Shown one piece after another: positions 43,738 to 56,300 of a DNA stretch of 64,000 nt. The stretch spans positions 1 to 64,000 of the forward strand of contig JAMWFC010000032.1 in NCBI GenBank assembly GCA_027475525.1, in the 5' to 3' direction. The stretch comes from Macrolepiota albuminosa. Its lineage: Eukaryota; Basidiomycota; Agaricomycetes; Agaricales; Agaricaceae. The notes under the pieces were generated by a model that saw nothing but the letters and a program-made list of their open reading frames with translations, was not told where the DNA came from and ran no database searches. The position numbers were made by a program, and so were the translations under genes. Positions within the stretch are counted from its first letter, which is position 1. The number at the start of each line of letters is the position of its first letter.

Positions 43738-46700
43738 TTATTGCTCCTCATCTTCATCCAGAGTGGTCTTGTCATCATCCACCAATTCAGTCTCTTCCAG
43801 CTCTCAAAGTTTGGCAGTGTCGATGTCCAGCACCGACAAAGGTAATGGAATATGTTCATGCGCTAAGTAGGGAATGAGTCGGAACACTGCTACCAGTCGA
43901 TGCAAAACTGAGCCGTCCAACTTGCAGAGTATGTAGGCACCTCCCCTATTGCGGGAAACTACTATGAGGGGTCCTAGGTATCGGGGTTGCATCTTTTTGT
44001 TATAGGTAACTTCAATTTTTGAGTTGCGCATTAGTACTAAGGTGCCAGCTGTAAAGTTGTAGTCTCGGATGGTAGCGCTATGCTCGTTCTCAAATCACAA
44101 TGCAGCCTGTCATCTAGCTTGAAATACCACCTCGTGTAAGCACTCAAGATCCTCCATGCATTGTTGTAAGTCAATACCACGCCTAGCAATCTAGCTTGAA
44201 ATACCACCTCGTGTAAGCACTCAAGATCCTCCATGCATTGTTGTAAGTCAATACCACGCCTAGCAATCAAATTGGTAGAAGACAGTATTGAGTTAGGCAG
44301 GGGTTGTAAGTACGTTGCCTCCACAATGTCCGCTGGGAGCAGGGGGTGGATGCCAGTCACCACGTAGTAAGGAGAACAGCCCATCCTCTTCCATACGGTA
44401 ACCTGTTCAGACCAAAAGACCAAATAAGTCACTTCATTCCAGCGACTTTTGTCGCCGTCTACTGCCTTGAATAGCGCCTGTCATACGTCAAAATGCAGCC
44501 TTTCCACTATACCGTTAGCATGTTTGTTGTATCCTGAGACTCAAATATGCTGTATATTGTATTTCTTCACAAGGTAGGTAAGCGCCTTGACTATAGGCAC
44601 TCCATTGTCTGTAACAATCTTGTGAAGGGCTCCCCATCTGCAAATAACATCCTCGAAGAGCCACTTAGCTATAGCATCAGTATTTTCTCACTGGAGCATA
44701 CAGAACTCTGGCCAATGTACCAAGGAACACCTTCCTTGGATGATGTACTTGTAGTGCCCTGACTTGGGCATGTGCATAGTGTCGATATATATCTTTCCGA
44801 ACAATGGTGCTGGAGTTGCTACTGTTGGGAGAATAAGAACTTGGCACGTCTGCTGGATTTGGCAAAGATGACAAGTGTGAATATACTACGCGATACCGGC
44901 GCTAACTTGAGGCCACCAAAAATGTTCCAACAGATTCGCCTGCGTCGTGTAGAGTCCTCAGTGTCCCAAGTTGTCGTGCATAGCACACAGAATTCTGATT
45001 CGGCCATCGGGTTTGATTACCAATTTGTGCGTGCCAGCCCTATTTTGTCGCCAAAGCCGATTCTCAACCATAAAGAAAGTCATCACATATCGAATGAAGG
45101 TGGCGTATTCCATATCCATAAGGTCTGATGGTCAGCGCAAATCCTGTAGCCACTTCCTAGCCTGATCAACTTGTTGGTCTTCTGACTTAGCCTTGGCACT
45201 ACAAGGTACTGCCGAATATGGGAGGTTGCGACTATCTTCCCGTAAGGGTCTGGGTTCCTCGACTATCTTTAGATCATTAGATGGCTTAGCGATATTATAG
45301 ATACTGGCCATGTAAAAAGTCGATGGAGCCTGATACGGTTTAGGTTGATATGGGATGATAGGGTGTAGTCATGTTGAGATAGGTCGATCTTTGCAAAGGG
45401 CCAAAATAGGCAATTGAATAATATGCACGAAACCATGCAGCCAGTCAATCCAGTTGTCAAATACATCATTGTCGCTTTTGTCTAGCACCTCGTCTTCTGG
45501 CTGCCTAGGTCATCTAGATAGTCCATCAGGTCTGTGAAACGCACTCTTGATGTGCACAAGCTCAAAGTGAAACATTAGTATCACTACTACCCAGCGATTC
45601 ATGCTAGCCAAAGGTTGAATGTCTGGATTCTGGAGCATTCCTTTGATGTAGCATGCATCGACTTCAACAATCAGGTTTCAAACCCCAATAAGATACATGC
45701 ATAGCACCTGAAATGATCGAAACAAGCCATATAACTCCAGCTTGGACTGACTATAGCACGATTCTCTGTCGTTAAGGGTAATAGATCCAAAGCAATTGTA
45801 GTGTCTGATTTTTCGATTCGCACCATCACATTGACATAAAAAGAAGCCAACCGCAATGTAAGAGGTGTCAACGGCAAGTATAACAGGATCAGAAGTAGTA
45901 TAGTCAATGGGTACCAATGGCTTTGCTTCCTGCAGCACCTTCACTAAATCCTTTTGGGCGTTAATTTGGCCAGGTCCGAATTTGAAGGGGACCCCAGAAC
46001 GAGTTAAGCGATTAAGTGCATGCGCCTGATGTGAAAAATGGTGTATGAACATGCGCAGCACACCTACCATGCCTAGAAACGCATGAACTTCCGAGAGGTT
46101 ATGGCAGACTCCCCACTTCTCCAGAAGCGCTAATCGGCTCTCCTCAGGGACCCTGCCCTCTGGCATGCAAACGTGCCCTAAAATTTTAAATTGTGGTGTG
46201 CAAAGAACCAGCTTGTGTCCTGAGAATGTTCCGCCACAATACTTCATGCACTGGAGCACTCAGTTAACCAATTGGAAGAAGTCTCATAGCGCCATGCAGA
46301 TATTGGGATTTTTTGGGTGCACTTCGGGCTTGCCATTTACAAGGCGCCAATCTTTTGGGCCCTTAATGCCTACGTCGTTGATAAAACTGAGCACATGGTG
46401 AGGTATCTCGGGTTGTAGGATAAATGTAATGTCATTGTGAAATATGAGTACCGAATTTGTCCATCCCATGGGAAGTGTAACCAGACGTAGCACCCCGAAT
46501 GGCATTTGAAATGTTGTCAAGTCGCGAGAGGAAGGGTGAATTAAGTGCTCATTGTAGCCAACATACAGATCTAGGGTAGCGCCACATATTCTTCCCGTGA
46601 AAGACTCAGCGACATGATAGGGGAAGGGCAGTACCCCTGAATGATGAATCATGACTTTGTTTAGTGGTTCCAAACTGTGAACTATATGTAGCTTCCCATT

Positions 46701-47537
46701 TTTCTTTAGTACACAAAACCATTGCGATTTATAGGCCGAATTGGAAGGCTCATAAACTTCCGCCGCTATCTTGGAGCAAATGATTTGGCAAACTTTGGCT
46801 TCAATGCCTGGCAGTATAGGTTGGTTATGCTCAGTCCAAGGTATGTGAGGTATCGTCGGTATAACTACTGGTGGAAAGAAGTCAGTTCTAAATTTACCGT
46901 GTTCTGAATCCTCTCAAGCAAATGCTTCGTTTTGTTTTCGCATAATGTTGATTAATACGTCTAGTTCTGCCATCGATAGAAAGCCTGTATCATGGGCGCT
47001 AAGGAATAGCGCCCATCATTCTTCCGTAAATTGTCCAGTAGGCTCAAAAGGTGGCAGATTTGGATTAAGTTTGGGAAGGGTTGCTAACGGGTTGCCAATG
47101 ATTTTTCTCTCAATGCAAAATTCTTCGGGTATGACGCTCGCTACCGGTTTTGTTTTAAGCGCTACTGGCTTGTACTTCTTTTTAACCTGAACCTCCTTGC
47201 ACTTAGGGGTACTGTTGTTAGCAAACATATTATAAATGGAACTTTGGTTTCTAGCGAAACCGGATATCAAAGGTTCTTTAGAATCAGGAGTAAAAACAAA
47301 ATAAGTGTCTGTTGAAAGATTTTCAGTAATATCGGACACGGTGAGGTATAAGTAGGATAAAGCTTTGCTAGTAAGCGATGTAGAAGTGTTTAAAATTTCA
47401 TGGGCTAAAGGGGTATGTGATATAAGGGTTACTTGCCCAGTCCAATGATTATAGTCCAAGATAAGCGCTTCATCTCCATGATCCTCATCACTCATCTCCT
47501 CAATGGCACCAGAAAACACTCGCAAGGCTCGTTGCTA
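43738..47537 (-). pseudogene. pol: pol fragments of G2-b (IN, RNase H, RT)
   Basis: Aligns with 31774-35810: integrase C-terminus (PRYLGPLIVVSRNRGG near 43970), integrase core and HHCC domain with stops, RNase H (AVDTSYIAVGF near 45850), RT with SFINDVG replacing SFIDDVG (near 46385), and the protease/RT linker up to 47525. CpG transitions have introduced multiple stops, and a 77-bp duplication lies at 44112-44265. Not functional. Confidence 0.82.
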
Positions 47538-50044
47538 ACTGCAACATATCACCACCCAGAGGTAGTCAATCCTCTAGACTCGGGAAAGGGACCTACAAAG
47601 TCCATTCCAATGGAATCCCAAGGCTTTACTGGCATGAGTAGCTGATGCAGCTTCCTGGTAGAAGATCCAGGGGGCAGCTTTGCTCTCTAACACGCTGCAC
47701 ATGATGCGCAGAACTTGGTAACCTCCTGGGCCATGCATGGCCACCAATACCATCTACAGATACATCTGTGCAGCACCAAAGTGCCCCACCAGTGCATGGG
47801 CCTGGTCCAGTACTCATGTCACAATAGTTCACATATGGGGAAGGCAGACCACTGCCACTCCTTGATGGTTCTCCATTGTGATCAGTCTGTCAGGCCCCTG
47901 CCTGAACTGAGGGTCATTGTTGGGATTGGTGATTATCTCGGTGAAGAGGGACTTGTGTCCATACTCCTGCACCACTTCCATATGGAGGTCATTGTTGCCC
48001 AGGCTGGGTGGCTGGAACGAAGGTGATTCACCTTCTAGCATTTCAGCCAGAGTGAAGGGTTGATCAGGGCCCTTGGGTTTCCCAGGTGATGCTGGGTCCA
48101 TGCTTTCATGCTCCTTCAGCAGCTGGGCAGCTACGTCCTGCTCCTCACGCTGCTCCCTGAGGCAGTACTTTGCCTCCATTCATCATTGTGCATCACATGT
48201 ACATCCAGGACATGTTCCCTGATCTCCTGGTACTGGTGGAGAGGTAGATTCTCCCCATCTGGGTCTATGCGGCAGTCTGCCTGCACATACTCATGAGGCT
48301 CATGAGCCTCCCTGACTACATTACTTTCAAAGTAGCGAGACAAGCAGTCTGCTACTTTATTGAGTTCACCTTTAACATAGGTGATGTCAAACTGATATCT
48401 TGACATGTAGTCAATCCACCATCGCTGATGCGGCAACAAGTTCACCTGAGTTTTGAAGAACTCAAGCACCTTGTGATTGGTTATGATATGGATGGGGTAT
48501 CTCATCAGTTTATCCTCCCACTTGAGGAGGGCCTTGAGAATAGCTAGGGTCTCTAGCTCGTGCACAGCATAGTTTTGCTGGGCAGTTGTGAACTTTTTTG
48601 ACATGAACTCTACTGGCCAGCAAGTCTGCCAGCTACTCCCCTGGCCATACATGGTGCCAATGCCTGTCTTAGACACATCACAAATGAGCCAAATAGGCTC
48701 ATCCCATCTAGAGTCAATTGGTCAAATCACCAGAGTCTTTGTACAGATTTATTTGACCATTTTGAAGCACTGCTGGTGCAGCGGCCTCCAATTGAACAGT
48801 AACCTGTTCTGCGTCATGGCCATGAGTGGCCCAGTATAGGCAGTAACATCAGGCAGAAAGCTCAATATGTAGTTGACAAGGCCAATGAACTGTTGGATAT
48901 CATTGTAGTTTTGTGGTGTGCACCACTCCCAAATGCGGTCAAGCTTTTCCTGATCAGGGTGTATACCCCACTCATCAATGACATGCCCTAGGCAGTCTAT
49001 ACTTTGAGCATAAAGCTCACACTTTTTCTATTTCAAGTACAACTTGTACTTGTGCAGTCGTTTGAATATGACTCTGAGGTGCTGCTCATGCTTCTCCATG
49101 GAATCCAAATAGATTAATATATCATCTAGGTAGATGTGCATAAAGCGTCCTATCATGTCTCAAAATATAGAGGTCATTAACCTCTGAAAGGTTGCAGGGG
49201 CATTACAGTCCCCAATCTGCATTATGTTGCTCGTAAATGTGCCCATGATTGAGGCAAACATGGTCTTGGGTACATCTTTGGTGCAAATGCGCACCTGCTT
49301 ATAGACATCAGTAAGATCAATCTTTGAGCAATACTTTGCTCAAGCCATGTCTTCCCGGATCACCTCCTGATTCGGTAAAGGAGTTACATCCTTTATGGTA
49401 TTGTCATTGCGCTGATGTGCATCAAGAGCCATTCAAAGAGTTCCATCCTTCTTTGGGATGCACAGTAGTGGTGCAGCCTGAGCAGTGGTGCATGGTGACC
49501 ACCACTGAGCATTCAAATAGTGATTAGTTTGTTTGTGTAGTTGCTTCTGGAGTATGTGTGGGCAGCATGGCAAGTGATACTTGTATTGCTTGCTTTCATC
49601 TATGAAATTGATCTCATGGTTCACTTCCCACCATGGCAGAAGCTCCTTCTTGGTCCCATTAACCATGTCAGCAAATTCTTCTTGCCATTGCTGATGCAAC
49701 CGAGGAATATCTTCCTCACAAAGGCTTGTCACCTTCTGTTTCCCCTTCAGATGCACCAGGGGAAAGACTTCCACCGTATCTGATAGTGGCTAAGGCTGCT
49801 GTGCATATTGCTTGTGAAGTGCAAGCACCTGATTAACACTGTTATTGGGTATGTGCAGCCTTAGTGGGAAATCTGCTATCACTGCCTTGCAAGCCATGAG
49901 GTTTTTCCTCTTGTGTTTGAGGGAATAGGCTATGAACACTTCGTCTGCTGCTGGCTGGCAATACACTGGTGTCACAACCATTTGTTGCTGATGCGCATTT
50001 TGCACACACATAGCTGCCACCAGCTTGTTCCACTCCTGTGGCAT
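47538..50044 (-). pseudogene. pol: pol remains of G3 (RT, RNase H, integrase start)
   Basis: From high to low coordinates: a linker (50044-49790), the RT N-terminus ending LLCIPKKDGTL (49433-49774), the RT catalytic box [13 protein letters not shown] (about 49100-49145), RNase H including KKFTTAQQNYAVHELETLAI and WIDYMSRYQFDITYVKGELN (48131-48676), and an integrase HHCC domain with MHWWGTLV...CASCAACQRAK (47650-47800) leading into GMDFVGPFPESRG (about 47580), where it is cut. Stops and frameshifts occur throughout. Confidence 0.8.
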
Positions 50045-50377
50045 TTGAGGGTCATATGTCCAGTCTTACTCAGGAAGGAGAGCTGGTTGCTCCCATAAGG
50101 ACCATGTGTCCTTGCAATATGAGGCTTCTGCCTCTCAGTTGCTGTCCCTCAAATCATCTAACTTGACTTGTGAGGACATAGGTGGACATACATCTACTAA
50201 GTCCTCAAGCTTTTTTGCCTTTTGCTGTCGTATATCTGGAGGCTTTGTGCCTCAAACATCAGGAGCAAGTATTCGCTTGTCTCTTGTCTTGGAGGCTTGA
50301 TACTCCTCCTCACTCATTATCACCACGTTGTGGTCTGAGCTCAGCCCAGGCATAGCCTGTATTTCCTCATCCACATC

Positions 50378-50382
50378 CTCCA
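50378..50382. repeat. Target-site duplication CTCCA, left copy
   Basis: Identical to 61624-61628. Together they bracket G1-c exactly and lie in G3 sequence, dating G1-c as the later insertion. Confidence 0.92.
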
Positions 50383-51188
50383 TGTCAGGTTCCGCTGAAT
50401 CGGGGGCTTTCCGGGAAAGCGACGCCCTTACGATGCGGACTTGATCTACGGATACTCGGGTGTCTGGAACTCCGGGGCTAGGACTCCGGGGTTCAAGACG
50501 AGGACAGGAGTAATCCCGGGAGAGGGGACTAGAGTCCGGGGGTTTTGGATGAGAGTAGCTGAGGGTTAGAGGGGGTCGAGTCGTGAACCGGAGGTTCTAA
50601 GACGAGACCAAGTTAGTAATTTAAGAGTCGCGAAGTGCGTACCAAACTTATAGCACGCGAATACCAAGGCGTGCCAGTCGAAGCGTACCAAACGAGGCGT
50701 ACCAGTCAAACAGAGGGCACGCAATATCCAAGTAACAGTTATGCAAAGTATGTAATATCAAGACTGTCGAATACAACGGGGAGCTATACTATAAGTACTA
50801 CGGATCGTGTCTCGGGATTCCGGGGTGTCTGGGATGAGTTCCGGGGGCCATTGAGTAGCGGCCGGGGACTGTATACCGGGATCGCGCGTGTGGGGACGCG
50901 CGATCAATTGGTGCGGAGGGAGTCGTGATGCGTGGGGCGTGATGCGTGATGGCCGTATGCGAGCCGCGTGATCTGATCGTTGATGGCGGGTGATCCCGGG
51001 GTCCGTGATGCAGGGGTCCCGGGGGCTGGCTGATGGCGATCGTTGATGGCTGATGGTGGTCCTTGATGCGTGTGAGGGCGGCGTCGGTAGCGGTGGGGGC
51101 GGGGTGCGCTGTGGGATTGACGGAAGAGGTTCCCGGATGGGACTCCGGGGGTGTCCCGGGGAGGTTCCGGGGGGGAGGGGTCGTGACA
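50383..51188 (-). repeat. 3' LTR of G1-c (806 bp)
   Basis: TGTCA...TGACA termini; apparently identical to 60818-61623. Followed on the right by the polypurine tract. Confidence 0.93.
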
Positions 51189-51203
51189 TCACCCCCCCCT
51201 CAG
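51189..51203 (-). promoter_or_regulatory. Polypurine tract of G1-c
   Basis: The - strand reads CTGAGGGGGGGGTGA directly before the LTR, the expected primer for plus-strand DNA synthesis. Confidence 0.82.
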
Positions 51204-51315
51204 CGCCGAGACCCTCCGAGGCGCGCGTAGCCGGAGGTCCGGACCGGGCTTGAGCGTGGGAACCGGCGCCTGTCCTGCCACGTAACGAAAAAAAATTTTA
51301 CCATCAAACCCAACT

Positions 51316-53100
51316 ATGTCGCGAACGCCGACGCATTCCCCGACGCCCCCGCAGACGAACGAGGTCGCGCCCCTCATGGCGTGGGGAGCCCGGGACGCGC
51401 GTTACCGGGCTCGTCTCGACCGTGAGCGCGTAGCGGCGCTCTTCGAACAACGTGAGTACCCCCGTGCCGCCCCTTTGCCCTACTAACCTTCCCTTTTCAG
51501 AACAACGCAATATTCCGGCACCCGAGGCGGGTCCCAGCCGGCTCTCGGAGCCCGTCCCCGAGGCTGGGCCTAGTGTCCCCCCGGAGCCTCAGCCGAGTCG
51601 TCCCGCGCCAACCTTTGCGCGGATGACCGTGCGTCCCCCTCGCCCCCCACCCCCTCCTCGCCCTAGACTCGTCGCCCCTCGGTTCCGTCGCTCCGGGATG
51701 GCGGTGGGGGCCATTTCGGAGGTTCCCGATACCCAACGGGTTGCGTGGGCCAGTGCCACGCAGGAGGCCTTCGAGGGGGCATTGGTGAGGCCCCGGGGCT
51801 TGCCTCCCCACGCGTGGTGTGTCAGCAACGGGCCGGTAAGTGGCCTCCTACCTCTGATTCCGGGGCTAAACCGGGTGCCTAGTGTCTTCACTGCGCGCGT
51901 CGCAACGTCATTTGCTCCTTCGAGGTCCCGACCGTCTCGTCCCGGCGCGACACCTCCGTGTGCGACGCCTGCCGCTTCAATCACGAGCGGTGTTCCGTTT
52001 CGGCCCTTTGGAGGGCCTATTGCGTTTCGCGGGAGCAGGGTTGGCCCTTGGCGGGCATTACTCGGAGGATGGGTGTCGAGGAGAGGGATTGGGTCGCGGG
52101 GACGGCGGCGGTTCCGGAGGCGGCGCCAGTGGAGGGTCCTGGGGGCGGGGCTGGGGGAGGGGGGGTCGTCCGGGAGAGCGGCCGGGGCCGGCCCGTGGTC
52201 TTGATCACGCGTCGGGTAACCCGGTCCGGAGCCCCGGGGCGCGAGGGGCGCGGCGGGCGCCCTGATAAGGGAAAACGGCGGGCGTCGCCTAGCCCCTCCC
52301 CGGGGCCCTCCAAAAGGGCGCGTCTGCCCGCGGAGGCCCCCTCCCCGGCCTCCCAGACTCCGTCCCCGCCTTCCCCAGTGCGCCTCTCGCCGGCGACTTT
52401 TTCTCCGCTGTCGGGGCGGCCGTTGGATGTCGAGGTGAGGGCCCTGCAGGAGCGCCTCGAGCAGGCCGACCGGGAGCGAGAGGAGCGAGAGGAGGGGGCA
52501 AGGGAGGAGGCGGCGATCCGGAGGGGTCTGGAGGAGGGTCGCGAGGCCGCCCTCCGGGAGCTGGAGGAGGCGAGGGTGGCCCGGGGGGGAGTCGAGGCCC
52601 AGCTGGACGCTATGCGGGCCAGGCTGGAGCAGGGGGTGGGGATCCCGGCGCAGGGTCCCTCGGGCTCAGAGTTGGTTGAGGCCTTGCGCCGGGACGTGGT
52701 CGTCGGACGTATGGCCTCTCTAAGTGAGTGTTTTCCTCTTCTCGCGGTTGGGTCGATTCTGACATCTCCAGGCTGGGCTCGGGAGCATCGCCTGCTCCTG
52801 GACGGGGCTGCCGCGGCGCTCGCGTCCCTGCAAGAGGGGCTCCGGTCGGAGGCAGGGGACCCCGGGGTGGAGCGGGGCCTGGACTTGTTGGGGAGGCTGG
52901 TGGTAGCGCATCGCCGGAGAAACGTCCCGGCCCCGGGGTCATGGTTCGAGCGGGTCCTGGACGAGGGCGAGCAGCTCCCGTCTTGGGACCAGTTGGCCGA
53001 GGAGGTCTGGCGCGCGCACGGTCCAGAGGAGGTGGGGGAGGATTTCCGGGGCTGGCCGAGGGGAGGGGAGGGGGAGGGTAGTTCGGGGTCCCAACTCTAG
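51316..53100 (+). CDS. Complete antisense accessory gene of G1-c: Zn2Cys6-like protein, 546 residues
   Basis: Four exons: 51316-51451, 51501-51835, 51883-52723, 52772-53100. The introns are 47-49 bp with GT...AG ends; the first has a TACTAAC branch site. The combined frame is 547 codons with no lesion. Protein: N-terminus MSRTPTHSPTPPQ, a Pro-rich basic part, then at about residue 158 the cluster C-x2-C-x6-C-x15-C-x2-C-x6-C, a Gly-rich linker, a basic segment (GRPDKGKRRASPSPSPGPSK), a charged coiled-coil-like region (about 340-430) and a conserved C-terminus with WAREHRLLLDGAAAAL and WFERVLDEGEQLPSWDQLA. It runs opposite to gag-pol and ends 274 bp from the pol stop. It could be a nuclear regulator of the element or host. 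The function is inferred from the cysteine pattern only. Confidence 0.78.
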
Positions 53101-53374
53101 GGGCCCCCGTTTTCTTGTCGTCTGCCGGTTTCGCGATTCGTACTGTAGTATAGTGTACTATAGAAAAGAAAATGTATATACCTGGTTACTCTCGGGGAGA
53201 ATGGTGTAAGTAAAGTGGCGGGGAAACGGGAAAGAATACCTTGCCCAGAGTCAGGGGCGCTATTGTAAAAGAAAGTACTAAACGGTAGGTAAGGTCGGAA
53301 AAAGAAAGGGGGAAAGCAGTAAGTATACGTGGGAGTTGAATCCCGGTTGAGTCCAGAGGCGGGGGTTACGCCCA
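53101..53374. other. Tail-to-tail gap between the antisense gene and pol of G1-c
   Basis: 274 bp, A/T-richer than its surroundings, with short purine runs. No gene is seen. It presumably holds poly(A) signals for both converging transcripts. Confidence 0.55.
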
Positions 53375-56300
53375 CTACTGCCGTCTGTGAGTCCTGCGCC
53401 CGGGGGGGTCGTCTCCCGGGTGCCGTCGCTGGAAGTCCCGGAGTTTGTCGAGAGCGCCTTCGAGGTTTCGTCGCGGTTCCCAAGTGTCGTCCTCCGGGCC
53501 GTATCCCTTCCATCGTACGAGGAAGTGGGGTCGCCCACGAATGTTCCGGGAGTCGAGGATGTCTTCGACCTCGTAGTGGTACTCGTCCTCGACCTCGACC
53601 GGGGGAGGGGGTTCGGGTCGTCGTTCGGAGAAGGGATCCGGGGGGTGTCGTTCCAGGAGGCGGACGTGGAAAACCGGGTGCAGGCCTTTAAGTCCCGGGG
53701 GGAGTTCGATCTTGTAGGCGTGGGATGAGACCTTCTTCAAAATTTTGAACGGGCCGAGACGCTTGTGATCGAGTTTTGGGGAGGGCCGGCGGGTGCGGAG
53801 GTGTCGTCGATCTAACCATACCTTTGTCCCGGGGGCCCAGTCGGGGGTGTCTTCCCGTTTCCGGTCGGCGTGTTTCACGTAGGCCCGGTTCGCGGTGTCG
53901 ATCTCTTCCCGGAGAAACTCGTGAAGGGATTGGAGATCCCGGGCGACCTCATGGGCGGCGTGCGACGGGATGTCCCGGAGCGAGAGCGTCAGTCGTCGTG
54001 AAGGGATTGGAGATCCCGGGCGACCTCATGGGCGGCGTGCGACGGGATGTCCCGGAGCGAGAGCGTCAGTCGGGGTGGTATCCTTTGTTGGCAAAGAAGG
54101 GTGATACCCCGGTGGCAGAGTGTGGCGTGTTGTTGTAGGTGAACTCGGCCAGGGGGAGCTCGGCGCGCCAGTCGTCCTGCAAGTAGTTGACGTACAGCCG
54201 GAGGTACTGCTCGAGGGACTGGTTGACCCTTTCGGTTTGGCCGTCGGTTTCGGGGTGGTAGGCGGTAGAGAGGTTAGTCTTTACTTCAAGTGCCTTACAC
54301 AGGGAAGTCCAAAACTTGGACACGAAGAGAGGGCCCCGGTCGGAGACGATGTCGTCCGGGAGACCATGCTTGGCGAAGACGTGCTCGAGGAACAGCCGGG
54401 CGAAGTCCGGGGCGGTATCCGTGGTGTGGCAGGGTAGGAAGATGCCCTGTTTGGTTAGCCTGCACACAACGACGAGAATGGCATCGAACCCTTCAGATTC
54501 CGGGAGCTCGACGATGTGGTCCAGAGATATTGAGGACCAGGGGCGTCGTCCGACCGGCAGGGGTTTCAGGAGTCCGTACGGTCGGTGTCGGGGGACCTTG
54601 GCCCGGAGGCAGGGCTCGCATGATCGAATGTAACGGGTCACGTCCTTCTTCAACCCTGGCCAAAAGTAAGTCCGGGAGATGAGCTGGAGGGTCTTACGTA
54701 TTCCAGGGTGTCCCCGGAGCTTGTGGTCGTGGTGTTGACGGAGGACGTCGTAGCGAAGTCGGGCGTGATCCGGGACGTAGATGCGGCCGTCCCGGAGGAG
54801 GAGTTTTTCGTCGGGGGACAGGGAGAAGGCGGGGTCCCGGTCGGTTCCATCAGGGGGGTTGCGGGGGTCGTGATCGGTGAAGTACTTGTCTCGGGGGGCG
54901 CGGCGAATCTGACTCAGGGTCCCTTCCTCGTTTAAGATCAGTAAGGCATTCAAATGTTCGGGAGGGATCACCACGCGATGATTGAACGCATTACGTTCCG
55001 CCTCGAATGACTTCTTAGGGTAGACGTCCGGTCGACGGGTGAGGGCATCGGGTTTGGCGCCAAGTCGTCCCGGGCGGTACTGGATCGTGAAGTCGTATTC
55101 CGAGAGGATCTCGGACCATCGGGCCTGTCGTCGACTGAGTTGCTTGGTCGTGGTGAAGTACTGCAGGTTGTTATGATCCGAATAGACCTGGATCCGGTGC
55201 CGGGCTCCCTCGAGGTAGGCTCGCCACTGCTTGAAGGCTTCGACGATGGCGAGAAGCTCCTTGTCGTAGATGTCGTAGTTGAGTTCGGCGTCGATCATGG
55301 ACCGGGTGTAGAAGGCGACTGGCCGGGGCTCCCCGCCGTCAGGTTCCACCTGCGAGAGGATCCCGGCGATGGCGTAGTCGGAGGCGTCACATTCCAGGAT
55401 GATCGGGAGGGCCGGGTCGTAGTGCCGGAGTACCGGGGCGACTGTGAAAGCCTCCTTGAGCAAGTTAAAGACGCTCTGGCACTTACTGTCCCAGTTCCAG
55501 GCGATGTCCTTGCGCGTGAGCCGGTTGAGGGGTTTCGTGATCCCGGAGTAGTTGTCTATAAACCTCCGGTAGAAGTTAGCGAAACCCAGGAAGGACTGTA
55601 CTTCCTTGACGTTCCGGGGCTGCGGCCAGTTGACGATGGCCTCGACCTTGTGGGGGTCCATGCGAACGCCATTCGGGGATACTATGACGCCAAGATACTC
55701 GACCTCTTCCGTATGGAATGAACACTTCTCGGGCTTGGCGTGGAGATTGTGCTCCCGGAGGCGTTCGAGGACTTGCCGGACGTGCTTCTGGTGATCCTCC
55801 TTCGAGTCGGAATAAATGAGGATGTCGTCCAGGTAGACGATCACGAAGACGTCGCTCATGTCGTGGAAGATGTCGTTCATGAAGTATTGGAACGTAGCGG
55901 GGGAGTTAGTCATTCCGAAAGGCATCACAAGGTACTCAAACAGACCATACCGCGTGCGGAACGCGGTTTTCCACTCGTGTCCCGGGGCGATGCGGACGTT
56001 GTTGTAGCCGGAGCGGAGGTCGATCTTCGTGTAGACCTTGGCACTGCGAAGTCGATCGACCAGATCGCCGATGAGCGGGAGCGGGTAGCGGTTCTTCTTG
56101 GTGATCTTGTTGAGTCCCCGGTAGTCGACGCAGAGTCGGAGCGAGCCGTCCTTCTTCTTGGCGAATAGAACCGGGGCTCCGGCGGCGGAGGCGGAGGGTC
56201 GGATGAATCCTTTACCGAGCATTTCGTCGAGGTAGTCCTTGAGAGCCCGGAGTTCGACCTCCGACATGTTGTAGACCTTGCCGAAAGGGGGGGTGGCTCC

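Larger units (their letters stand above)
39574..47537 (-). mobile_element. G2-b: CpG-decayed partial copy of the G2 family
   Basis: The sequence aligns with 27328-35810 of G2-a in the same orientation, with predominantly CG-to-TG and CG-to-CA differences. It has no LTR of its own: it begins in exon 3 of the antisense gene, immediately after the 5' LTR of G2-a, and stops in the protease/RT linker at 47537, where G3 sequence begins. All three antisense genes and IN, RNase H and RT are represented in decayed form. Confidence 0.88.
47538..50382 (-). mobile_element. G3: old CpG-poor Ty3/gypsy element, pol half
   Basis: A third gypsy family, very low in CG dinucleotides and rich in TG/CA. The - strand order is RT, RNase H and the beginning of integrase; the gag half continues at 61629-64000 on the other side of G1-c. 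The CTCCA at 50378-50382 is one copy of the G1-c target duplication. The left end is an abrupt junction with G2-b in the integrase catalytic region. It is dead. Confidence 0.85.
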
